This document shows, one piece after another, positions 1 to 6,769 of a DNA stretch of 7,269 nt (position 1 is the stretch's first letter; every line of letters begins with the position of its first letter). The notes beneath the pieces were generated by a model, which was given only the letters and a program-made list of their open reading frames with translations, searched no databases and was not told the origin of the DNA. The stretch is taken from NCBI GenBank assembly GCA_038326995.1, contig JBBQKP010000171.1:1-7269 (forward strand), read 5' to 3'. The stretch is from JBBQKP01 sp038326995. Lineage in GTDB: Bacteria; Planctomycetota; Phycisphaerae; Tepidisphaerales; Tepidisphaeraceae. A program made the position numbers and the translations under genes.

Positions 1-36
1 CATTTCAAAAAAGAGTCGACATTCAAATTCGGCTTG

Positions 37-60
37 CGGACCGACCGGCCGGACGGTACG
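37..60. promoter_or_regulatory. Candidate TetR operator: 24-bp imperfect palindrome
   Basis: Seen: a 24-bp inverted repeat with 10 of 12 base pairs matched (mismatches at 39/58 and 44/53), centred on the perfect octamer CCGGCCGG at 45-52. It ends 10 nt before the ATG of the TetR-family gene. Known: TetR-family dimers usually bind palindromes of about 15-30 bp close to their own promoter and often repress their own transcription. Inferred: this is the operator through which the regulator controls itself and the pump genes behind it. It could instead be a chance GC-rich palindrome or an RNA hairpin in the leader. There is no T-run after it, so it does not look like a terminator of an upstream gene. 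Confidence 0.42.
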
Positions 61-70
61 GTTTGGAGCG

Positions 71-754
71 ATGTCTGAATCTTGCCAGAACAAAGTCCTC
101 CACGCCGCCTTGAGCGTGATCGCCGCCAACGGTGTTCCGGGTTTGACGCTCGACGCCGTCGCCAAACAAGCGGGCGTGTCGAAGGGAGGGCTTTTGCATC
201 ATTTTCCCACAAAAAACGCCCTCTTGTCGGCGATGATCGAAAGGCACGTCGCAGAGTGGCGCGGCGACGTCATGCGTGCGTACGACCAGCAGCCCGAGGG
301 ACCGGGTCGTTTCTCGCGTGCGCTGATCGAACTCTGTCTCGCCGACAAACCTCCAAAAGGTGAGAAGGAAAACTGGTCGGACGCGATGCACAGTTCGTGC
401 CGCGTGGTACTGACGGCCGTGGTGCAGGACCCGTCGCTCGTGCAGCCCATCCGCGACCTTTACCGCGATTTCGCACGTCTGATCGAGCAGGACGGTCTGG
501 AGCCCGGACATGCCGATGTCGTCGTGGCGGTCGTTGATGCGATGTGGCTCTACTGGATTTGTGACATTAGCGCGATCGACAGCAATCGCCTGACTCGCGT
601 CCGTGCCGCATTGGCGAAATTGATCGACGTCAAAGTCTCTTCAGCTAGAACCGGACGAGTGACAAAAAAACAGGCGTCGAAGCTTCCGGTGAAGCGTTCG
701 GGTGTCAAGAAAGAAACGACCAGATCATCAGCTAAGTTAAAGCCCGCCACATGA
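71..754 (+). CDS. TetR/AcrR-family transcriptional regulator
   Basis: This is a 227-residue one-component regulator, expected to be a cytoplasmic homodimer that binds DNA until a small ligand releases it. The N-terminal TetR DNA-binding domain is clear at about residues 8-55: helix 1 (KVLHAALSVIAANG), then the helix-turn-helix from T26 to F45 with AVAKQAGVSKGGLLHHF and the following PTKNALL. Residues about 60-186 are an all-helical ligand and dimer domain without a recognisable ligand signature. Residues 187-227 form an unusual low-complexity tail with 13 Lys/Arg and a single Glu, probably disordered. The reading frame stays open to the left edge of the window, but no ATG, GTG or TTG lies upstream and the ATG at 71 places the HTH at the normal distance from the N-terminus. 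A GGAG at 65-68 sits only 2 nt from the start, closer than ideal. The gene lies 41 nt before the adaptor gene on the same strand, so it is probably the pump's local repressor; the inducer is unknown. Confidence 0.93.
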   Translation: MSESCQNKVLHAALSVIAANGVPGLTLDAVAKQAGVSKGGLLHHFPTKNALLSAMIERHVAEWRGDVMRAYDQQPEGPGRFSRALIELCLADKPPKGEKENWSDAMHSSCRVVLTAVVQDPSLVQPIRDLYRDFARLIEQDGLEPGHADVVVAVVDAMWLYWICDISAIDSNRLTRVRAALAKLIDVKVSSARTGRVTKKQASKLPVKRSGVKKETTRSSAKLKPAT

Positions 755-795
755 ACCGCCAGGTAAAAATTCTTCTACTGCAAACCTAATCCATC

Positions 796-2022
796 ATGAC
801 CGATACTCCCGCAAATCCGCCCGTTCAACCCGTCGCACACACAGCACCCGTGGAATACGCCAACGCGAAGACGAACGAACCGCAACGTGCATCCATTGGC
901 AGATATTTACTGCTCAGTGGCATTGTCGCGGCGATCGTGCTGGGCGTGATCGCGACGTTGACATTCTTGAAATACCGCTCGATTCAGGCGGCGATGGCAG
1001 GCGGCGGCTGGCCCGAGGCGCCGATGTCGGTGCTTGTGACGCGGGCGACCGAGCGGGACTGGCAGCCGGTGATCAATACGACCGGCACGGTAGTAGCGAC
1101 GCAGTTTGTAACGCTTCAAAACGAAGAGGCCGGGACGATCAAGGAATTGAACATCAAGTCGGGTCAGGTCGTTGAAGCGGGCGCGTTGGTGGTGCGGCTG
1201 GACACTTCCGTCGAGGCCGCCGAGCTTCGTGCGGCCGTCGCGAAGCAGCAGCTCGCCGAGCTTCAACTCGATCGTGCCAAGCGGTCCGCGGCGTCGAACG
1301 CGGCGAGTGCGAATGAACTGGACCAGGCACAAGCGACACTCGACGAGGCGATTGCCGTCAATCAGGAGTTGCAGGCCCGGATTGATCGCAAGACACTTAA
1401 CGCCCCGTTTAAAGCGACGGTCGGCATCGTCGATTGGCAGATCGGCCAATACTTACCAGAGGGCTCGTCGATCGTTGCCCTGACCGGAGTCGACGACTAT
1501 GTGTTTGTCGATTTTGCAGTGCCACAGCAGATGGCCGGCCGATTGCCTGTGGGCGCGCCGATTGAGCTCTTCCGCATGGATGTTCCCGATCAACCCTTTA
1601 TGTCGCAGATCGTGAGTGACGACATGACGCTCAGCGACCGCACGCGTACGACGCGAACGCGAGCGAAAGCAAAAAACACCGCACAAATGCGGCCCGGCAT
1701 GTCGGTCAACGTGCGTCTGCCCGCATCACTTCCGCAGCGTGTCATCACCGTGCCCGCGACGTCGATTCGCCGGGCCGCGTGGGGTGATTTCGTCTACGTG
1801 CTGACGACCGACAACGAGGGAAAAACGCGTGCACAGCAACGCGGAATCACGGTCGGGCCTTCGCTGGGCGAGCAGGTCATCGTCCGCAAGGGCGTCGATG
1901 CTGGGACGGACGTTGTCGCCGATGGTTCGTTTAAGCTTACTGAGAACGCGCTGGTGCAGGTCGAGTCCGCGGCCGACGCAGTCGCATCCTCGCCGCTTCC
2001 CGCGACGCAGCCCGTTAAGTAA
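796..2022 (+). CDS. RND efflux periplasmic adaptor (membrane fusion protein)
   Basis: This 408-residue protein is the periplasmic adaptor of a tripartite RND pump (HlyD/AcrA superfamily). It would link the inner-membrane transporter encoded next to an outer-membrane channel. Residues 1-36 are a polar, Pro-rich cytoplasmic segment and 37-58 a single membrane anchor. There is no lipobox cysteine, so unlike AcrA it is held by a transmembrane helix. The first lipoyl half follows (GTIKELNIKSGQVV, about 113-136), then a helical hairpin (about 138-199), the second lipoyl half (APFKATVGIVDW onward, 203-229), a beta-barrel containing the family-typical RTRTTRTRAKAKN stretch and RPGMSVNVRLP, and a membrane-proximal domain to about residue 390. 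The helices of the hairpin are only about 27 residues each, shorter than in AcrA. The R-x3-L-x6-S tip motif reads R160, S164, S171, so the Leu is absent. No clear ribosome-binding site precedes the ATG. It resembles MexH-like adaptors from memory; exact subfamily not established. Confidence 0.93.
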   Translation: MTDTPANPPVQPVAHTAPVEYANAKTNEPQRASIGRYLLLSGIVAAIVLGVIATLTFLKYRSIQAAMAGGGWPEAPMSVLVTRATERDWQPVINTTGTVVATQFVTLQNEEAGTIKELNIKSGQVVEAGALVVRLDTSVEAAELRAAVAKQQLAELQLDRAKRSAASNAASANELDQAQATLDEAIAVNQELQARIDRKTLNAPFKATVGIVDWQIGQYLPEGSSIVALTGVDDYVFVDFAVPQQMAGRLPVGAPIELFRMDVPDQPFMSQIVSDDMTLSDRTRTTRTRAKAKNTAQMRPGMSVNVRLPASLPQRVITVPATSIRRAAWGDFVYVLTTDNEGKTRAQQRGITVGPSLGEQVIVRKGVDAGTDVVADGSFKLTENALVQVESAADAVASSPLPATQPVK

Positions 2023-2070
2023 GCCCTCTCGAATCATCTTCCAACAATCGCGGCTTCAATCAGGTTTGTC

Positions 2071-5000
2071 ATGAAATCATTTACCGACATTTTTATCCGT
2101 CACCCGGTTCTCGCGATTGTCGTGAATCTGGCGATTCTGATCATCGGCCTGCAGGCCGCGTTCACGCTGCCCGTGCAGCAGTTTCCCAGCATCGAAAAAA
2201 GTTCGATCATCGCGACGACGGTTTACATCGGCGCGAGCGCCGAAACCGTGCAGGGCTACATCACCGTGCCGCTGGAACGCGCGCTGTCAAGCGTGAACGG
2301 CGTTGATTATGTGCAGAGCCAGAGTTTTGCAGGCGTGAGCACGATCACCATGCAGCTGCGGCTCAATTATAATTCATACGCAGCACTGTCGGAGGTGAAC
2401 GCGAAGCTGCAGGAGGTTCGCCGCGACTTGCCGAGCGACGCCGAGCCGCCCAACGTGGTGCTTCAACGGGCCGACCGTCCGTACGCGGCATTTTACGTCT
2501 CCTTCACAAGCGACACGCTGGACGTGACGCAGCTGACGGATTTCGTGACGCGTCAGATTCAGCCCGAGTTCGCATCCATCAAGGGCGTGCAGCGGTGTAG
2601 CGTGGAGGGCGGACTGAACTTGGCGATGCGTGTATGGCTCGACTCGGCGAAGCTCGATGCGCTCAATCTAACGCCGGGCGAAGTCACGGCCGCACTTCGT
2701 CGTAACAATTTCCTCGCCGCGATTGGTCAGACGAAGAACAGCATGGTGCAGGTCGACTTGCTGACCAACACCGATCTGAGAGGCACGGAGGAATTTGAGA
2801 ATCTCATCGTACGCGATGAGGCCGGTTCGATCGTGAGACTTCGCGACATCGCCCGCGTCGAATTGGGCAGCGAAGAGGGCCGAACTGTCACGATGGTGGA
2901 CGACAAGGAGGGCGTATTTCTCTCCGTCTGGCCCGCACCCGGCACGAACGAAATCGACATTGCCAAGCTCTTGAAAGAGCGGATGGAGCTTGTCAAAACC
3001 ACGCTGCCCGCCGACGTCGAAATGAGGCTGGCGTGGGACGGCACGAAGTTCATGTCCAACGCGCTGACTGACATCACCAAGACACTGATTGAAACAGTCC
3101 TGATTGTCGGATTCATTGTGTTCCTGTTCATGGGTTCGATTCGCAGTGCGATCGTGCCGCTGGTGGCAATGCCGGTCTCGCTCGTGGGCGCAGTCGCGCT
3201 GATGGCGATGCTCGGTTTTTCGCTGAATCTTCTGACGATCCTCGCGATAGTGCTGGCGGTCGGGTTGGTGGTCGATGATGCGATTGTTGTTGTTGAGAAC
3301 GTCGAGCGACACATTCGCGAGGGGCGAAGCAGAATTAACGCCGCACTTATTGGTGCGCGCGAGCTCACGGGCCCGGTCATCGCGATGACGATCACGCTCG
3401 CCGCGGTGTACACGCCGATCGGTTTTCAGGTCGGCCTGACGGGCGTGTTGTTCCGCGAGTTTGCATTTACCCTCGCCGCCGCCGTAGTGGTTTCAGGTGT
3501 CGTCGCGCTGACGCTCAGTCCGATCATGAGCGCAACGATGATCGCCGGCCACGGCAAGGAGAGTCGCTTCGCCCGCTTTGTCAACGGTCGATTCGACAAA
3601 CTCCGCGTCCTTTACATCGGTGTGCTCAATCAGGCCTTGATCGTCCGCTGGCCAATCATGATCGGGGCCATTTTTCTGGGCGTGATCGCCGTGCCTTTAT
3701 ACATGTTCAGCGGCAAGGAACTCGCACCCACTGAAGACCAGGGCTTTATCGCGTTCTTCCTCGAAGGATCACCCGACGCGTCCCTGGCTTATGCGAAAAA
3801 GCAGAGCGGAAAGTTCAGCCGCGAACTTCTCGACACGATCCCCGAAGGCAATCAGACGTTTCAGATCGTCAATTCATCCTTCGGCTTCGGCGGCTTGCTA
3901 TTGGATAACTGGAGCGATCGCGAAAAGAGCGCGATGGACCTTCAACAGGAGATCATGGGTGTCGCCGGGAAGCAGACCGGCGTGAACGCTTTTGCCATTC
4001 TGTTGCCCTCCTTGCCGAGTGCTGGCCAATCTGACGTCGAGCTCGTCATCACTACGCCCGACTCCGTTACATCCTTGACTAAGCCACTCGAAGAACTTCG
4101 AAAACGGAGTATGGAAAAAGGCCTGTTCATGTTCACACAGGACGACCTCAAGGTCGACTTGCCCCTCACACGCGTGTCGGTCGATCGTCAGAAAGTCGCG
4201 GACCTCGGGCTCGATCTGGCGAGCGTGGGCGAGCAGCTCGGCACACTGCTGGGCGGGGCCGACCTGAATCGATTCAACCACTTCGACCGCAGTTATCCCG
4301 TTATTCCGCAACTCGAAGCCACCGGACGTACCAGCGCCTCGCAGCTTCTGGATTTAAAAATCCGCGGCCGCGACGGAACGCTCATTCCTATCGCCAGCTT
4401 TATCGACCTCAATACCACCGCTGTCGTCCGCTCGCTCAACCGCTTCCAACAGAAAAATTCCATCACGTTCTCGGGCGGCATCATTCCGATCTACACCAAA
4501 GAATCGGCGCTCACCGAAGTCGAGAAAATCGCACGCGAGGTCATGCCCGCCAATGCCTCGATCGACTACGCCGGCGAATCTCGACAAATCCGCGTCGAAG
4601 GAGACAAGCTCGTTCAATCGCTCGGCTTTGCGATGGTGATGATCTATCTCGTGCTGGCCGCCCAGTTCCGCAGCTTTCGCGACCCGCTAATCGTCCTGCT
4701 GGGCTCGGTTCCGCTTGCCCTGACGGGCGGTTTGGCGTTCAGCTTCCTTGATTTCACCACGATCAACATCTACTCGCAGGTCGGGCTTATCACGCTCGTC
4801 GGGCTGGTTGCCAAGAACGGCATTCTCATTGTCGAGTTCGCCAATCAGCTTCAAGAGCGAGGCCTGACGAAGATTGAAGCCGTCATCGAGGCCGCGGGCA
4901 CTCGCCTACGGCCTATCCTCATGACCAGTGCCGCTACCGTCTTCGGCCATCTGCCGCTCGTCTTCGTATCCGGCCCGGGCGCGGCGTCGCGAAATTCCAT

Positions 5001-5190
5001 CGGCATCATCCTCGTCAGCGGAATGGTCATCGGCACTCTCTTCACCCTCTTCATCGTCCCGGCCATCTACGCCATCATCGCGTCGAATAAATCCGCTCAT
5101 CGCGACGAAGAAGAAGACGATGCATTCGACGCGGCCAAGCCCACTGGTATTCCAATGGCCGCATCGTCACGCAAGCTCGCGGGGGTCTGA
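2071..5190 (+). CDS. HAE1-family RND multidrug efflux transporter, inner-membrane subunit
   Basis: This 1039-residue protein is the proton-driven inner-membrane pump of a tripartite system, expected to be a trimer. Its length is normal for the hydrophobe/amphiphile efflux (HAE1) family of AcrB, MexF and MexI. The start MKSFTDIFIRHPVLA is the typical short cytoplasmic N-terminus before TM1 (about 11-31). Two large periplasmic loops separate TM1 from TM2 (about 339-357) and TM7 from TM8. The twelve-helix layout is complete, ending with NSIGIILVSGMVIGTLF in TM12. The proton-relay residues are present: D402 and D403 in GLVVDDAIVVVENVERH of TM4, and K915 in GLVAKNGILIVEF of TM10, matching AcrB Asp407, Asp408 and Lys940. 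The C-terminus carries an acidic DEEEDD patch. AGG at 2062-2064 is a modest ribosome-binding site 6 nt from the ATG. The gene follows the adaptor by 48 nt, so the two are likely co-transcribed. Substrates cannot be read from the sequence; organic drugs, dyes or signal molecules are more likely than metals because the family is HAE1 rather than HME. Confidence 0.96.
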   Translation: MKSFTDIFIRHPVLAIVVNLAILIIGLQAAFTLPVQQFPSIEKSSIIATTVYIGASAETVQGYITVPLERALSSVNGVDYVQSQSFAGVSTITMQLRLNYNSYAALSEVNAKLQEVRRDLPSDAEPPNVVLQRADRPYAAFYVSFTSDTLDVTQLTDFVTRQIQPEFASIKGVQRCSVEGGLNLAMRVWLDSAKLDALNLTPGEVTAALRRNNFLAAIGQTKNSMVQVDLLTNTDLRGTEEFENLIVRDEAGSIVRLRDIARVELGSEEGRTVTMVDDKEGVFLSVWPAPGTNEIDIAKLLKERMELVKTTLPADVEMRLAWDGTKFMSNALTDITKTLIETVLIVGFIVFLFMGSIRSAIVPLVAMPVSLVGAVALMAMLGFSLNLLTILAIVLAVGLVVDDAIVVVENVERHIREGRSRINAALIGARELTGPVIAMTITLAAVYTPIGFQVGLTGVLFREFAFTLAAAVVVSGVVALTLSPIMSATMIAGHGKESRFARFVNGRFDKLRVLYIGVLNQALIVRWPIMIGAIFLGVIAVPLYMFSGKELAPTEDQGFIAFFLEGSPDASLAYAKKQSGKFSRELLDTIPEGNQTFQIVNSSFGFGGLLLDNWSDREKSAMDLQQEIMGVAGKQTGVNAFAILLPSLPSAGQSDVELVITTPDSVTSLTKPLEELRKRSMEKGLFMFTQDDLKVDLPLTRVSVDRQKVADLGLDLASVGEQLGTLLGGADLNRFNHFDRSYPVIPQLEATGRTSASQLLDLKIRGRDGTLIPIASFIDLNTTAVVRSLNRFQQKNSITFSGGIIPIYTKESALTEVEKIAREVMPANASIDYAGESRQIRVEGDKLVQSLGFAMVMIYLVLAAQFRSFRDPLIVLLGSVPLALTGGLAFSFLDFTTINIYSQVGLITLVGLVAKNGILIVEFANQLQERGLTKIEAVIEAAGTRLRPILMTSAATVFGHLPLVFVSGPGAASRNSIGIILVSGMVIGTLFTLFIVPAIYAIIASNKSAHRDEEEDDAFDAAKPTGIPMAASSRKLAGV

Positions 5191-5212
5191 TCATCTTTAT
5201 CCGAGGAAACAA

Positions 5213-5263
5213 ATGGCTTGCCAGCCGGGCCAGACATCGAACCGCAAACGATTTCGCCAGTGA
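5213..5263 (+). CDS. Possible 16-residue small ORF with good ribosome-binding site
   Basis: Seen: an ATG with GAGG at 5203-5206, spaced 6 nt, opens a 16-codon frame (MACQPGQTSNRKRFRQ) that ends in TGA at 5261-5263. It starts 22 nt after the RND transporter stop and ends 108 nt before the phosphofructokinase start. Its ribosome-binding site is better placed than those of the neighbouring large genes, which is the only reason to list it. The peptide is basic at its C-terminal end and resembles nothing I recognise. It could be a small protein translated from the tail of the efflux mRNA, a leader ORF for the next gene, or chance. No function is proposed. Confidence 0.18.
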   Translation: MACQPGQTSNRKRFRQ

Positions 5264-5355
5264 ACTGAAACCCGTTCATCGGGGAACAGCTAAACATCGG
5301 CGCCTCGCCAGAAAAAACCAGCCGCCGCCTGCTTCCACTGTCCCCGCTCTTTCTC

Positions 5356-5361
5356 TATAGT
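5356..5361 (+). promoter_or_regulatory. Possible -10 box for the phosphofructokinase gene
   Basis: Seen: TATAGT, 5 of 6 matches to the bacterial -10 consensus TATAAT. A transcript starting about 7 nt downstream would begin only a few nt before the ATG at 5372. This would explain why no Shine-Dalgarno sequence precedes that ATG. No convincing -35 element sits 16-18 nt upstream (the region around 5332-5338 matches TTGACA poorly), so the call is tentative. Confidence 0.25.
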
Positions 5362-5371
5362 TCCGCCCACA

Positions 5372-6601
5372 ATGGCAGAACTCATCGGCAACGCGGTCGT
5401 CGGACAATCAGGCGGACCCACCAACGTCATCAACCAGTCACTCGTGGGCGTCATCCAGGAAGCCCGCAAGCATAAACACATTCAAAAACTCCTCGGCACC
5501 CGCCACGGCGTGTCGGGCATCGTCAAGAACGACTTCGTCGAACTCAATGACGCGCCCGACGAACTGCTCGAGCGCATCGCCCTCACGCCCAGCGCGGCCC
5601 TGGGCAGTTCGCGTGACAAGCCCGACGCAGAGTACTGCAAGAAAATTTTTGATTCGTTCAAGAAGAATAACGTTCGATACTTCTTCTACATCGGCGGAAA
5701 CGACTCGGCCGACACCGCGCGAATCGTTCAGGAACTTGGCCATTCACAGGGCCACGAAGTTCACGTCTTCCACATTCCAAAGACGATCGACAACGACCTT
5801 CGCGTTCACGATCACACGCCGGGCTACGGCTCGGCCGCGAAGTTTGTGGCGCAGGCGCTGATCGGCGTGGACAAGGACAATCGCTCGCTTCCGGGAATCA
5901 TGATCGACGTGATCATGGGGCGAAACGCGGGCTTCCTCACCGCCGCGGCGGCGCTGGGTCGCAAATATCCTGACGACGGCCCGCACCTGATTTATCTCCC
6001 GGAGAGCAAGCTCGATCCGGAGAAACTTCTCGCGGATGTGGATCGCGTTTACAGCAAGCTCGGCCGGTGCATCATCGCGGTGAGCGAAGGGATCGAAGCG
6101 CTCGACGGCCGCGCTTATGTCGAGGTGCTTGCCGAAAAGAGCGGCAAGGCGGTCGATCGAGATTCGCACGGCAATATTCAGCTCTCGGGCACGGGCGCTT
6201 TGGGCGATATGCTGGCCGACCTCATCACCACCAAGCTTCGTAATCCGGGCGGCAAAAAACTGCGTGTCCGTGCCGACACGTTCGGCTACCTCCAGCGCTC
6301 CTTCGCGGGTATCCTGAGCAAGACCGATGCGGCCGAGGCGCGACTCGTCGGCCAGAAAGCCGTCGAATACTCCGCCGACCCGAAAAACGTCCAGGGCAGT
6401 GTCGTCATGACGCGCAAGCCCGGCAGCGTGTACGCGATCAACGTTCACCTCGAGCCGATCCAGAACGTCGCCCGCCTTACAAAAGAGTTCCCGCACGAAT
6501 GGATCAAGGACGGCAACGACGTGACGCAGGCGTACATCGACTACGCGATGCCGCTCGTTGGTGAACTGCCGACGGTCGGAAGCTTTGCGGAGCTGAAGTA
6601 A
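5372..6601 (+). CDS. pfp: 6-phosphofructokinase, pyrophosphate-dependent type
   Basis: This 409-residue cytoplasmic enzyme phosphorylates fructose 6-phosphate to fructose 1,6-bisphosphate. Motifs of the PFK family appear in order: GQSGGPTNVIN near residue 11, IGGNDSADTA at 107-116, PKTIDNDL at 136-143 and MGRNAGFLTAAAAL from 182. D140 in TIDND corresponds to the catalytic base Asp127 of E. coli PfkA. Two positions separate ATP from pyrophosphate enzymes: E. coli Gly104 and Gly124 are Asp and Lys in PPi-dependent PFKs. Here they are D111 and K137, so PPi is the predicted phosphoryl donor and the reaction would be reversible. The position matching E. coli Asp103 is N110, which I believe occurs in this long-chain PFK clade. 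No Shine-Dalgarno sequence precedes the ATG. The gene lies 181 nt after the pump and probably has its own promoter; no metabolic neighbour is present. Donor specificity is inferred from residues only. Confidence 0.93.
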   Translation: MAELIGNAVVGQSGGPTNVINQSLVGVIQEARKHKHIQKLLGTRHGVSGIVKNDFVELNDAPDELLERIALTPSAALGSSRDKPDAEYCKKIFDSFKKNNVRYFFYIGGNDSADTARIVQELGHSQGHEVHVFHIPKTIDNDLRVHDHTPGYGSAAKFVAQALIGVDKDNRSLPGIMIDVIMGRNAGFLTAAAALGRKYPDDGPHLIYLPESKLDPEKLLADVDRVYSKLGRCIIAVSEGIEALDGRAYVEVLAEKSGKAVDRDSHGNIQLSGTGALGDMLADLITTKLRNPGGKKLRVRADTFGYLQRSFAGILSKTDAAEARLVGQKAVEYSADPKNVQGSVVMTRKPGSVYAINVHLEPIQNVARLTKEFPHEWIKDGNDVTQAYIDYAMPLVGELPTVGSFAELK

Positions 6602-6665
6602 ACAGCATGTAACGTGCTCGTACTCATTCACACATGAAATGATGGTTGGTTCTGTAAGAAATAGT

Positions 6666-6725
6666 GAACAGGTCGGAGACCTGTTCCACCATCAGAATGC
6701 TGGTGGCACCGGTCTCCGACCGGTG
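6666..6725. repeat. 60-nt palindromic element with two hairpins that also pair with each other
   Basis: Seen: hairpin A pairs GAACAGGTC (6666-6674) with GACCTGTTC (6678-6686) around the loop GGA. Hairpin B pairs CACCGGTC (6707-6714) with GACCGGTG (6718-6725) around the loop TCC. The core of A (GGTCGGAGACC, 6671-6681) is the exact reverse complement of the core of B (GGTCTCCGACC, 6711-6721). CCACCA (6686-6691) is likewise complementary to TGGTGG (6701-6706). The whole span 6671-6721 can therefore fold as one long hairpin with mismatches only at 6682/6710, 6685/6707 and 6692/6700 before the small apical loop, or as two flanking hairpins. Inferred: this looks like a dispersed REP-like intergenic repeat, and I have an unverified memory of similar motifs in planctomycete genomes. 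Only one copy is in the window. No T-run follows either hairpin, so a standard intrinsic terminator is not supported, though an end-of-mRNA role after the pfp stop codon is possible. Confidence 0.7.
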
Positions 6726-6769
6726 TTGTGTCCGCGGAATCAGAGGGCAACGCGTTACGGGATTAATTG

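Noticed and set aside
2668..3413. Two overlapping - strand open frames of over 200 codons within the RND transporter gene.
   Set aside because: Both lie inside a stretch that encodes conserved transporter helices on the + strand; their products are low-complexity and unlike any family.
2071..5190. A heavy-metal (CzcA-type) RND assignment for the transporter.
   Set aside because: The N-terminus, the GLVVDDAIVVVENVERH motif and the MexH-like adaptor fit the HAE1 drug-efflux family; no Met- or His-rich metal-binding motif was seen.
5271..5283. A small CCCG/CGGG hairpin between the transporter and phosphofructokinase genes as a possible terminator.
   Set aside because: The stem is only 4 bp and no T-run follows it on either strand.
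5744..6631. A 295-codon open frame on the - strand opposite the phosphofructokinase gene.
   Set aside because: It mirrors the PFK reading frame in GC-rich sequence. The + strand shows all PFK motifs, while the reverse product has no recognisable domain and is arginine-rich as expected of antisense translation.
6666..6725. The palindromic element as a standard intrinsic terminator of pfp or as a CRISPR repeat pair.
   Set aside because: No U-tract follows either hairpin, and there are only two inverted, non-identical units without regularly spaced spacers.
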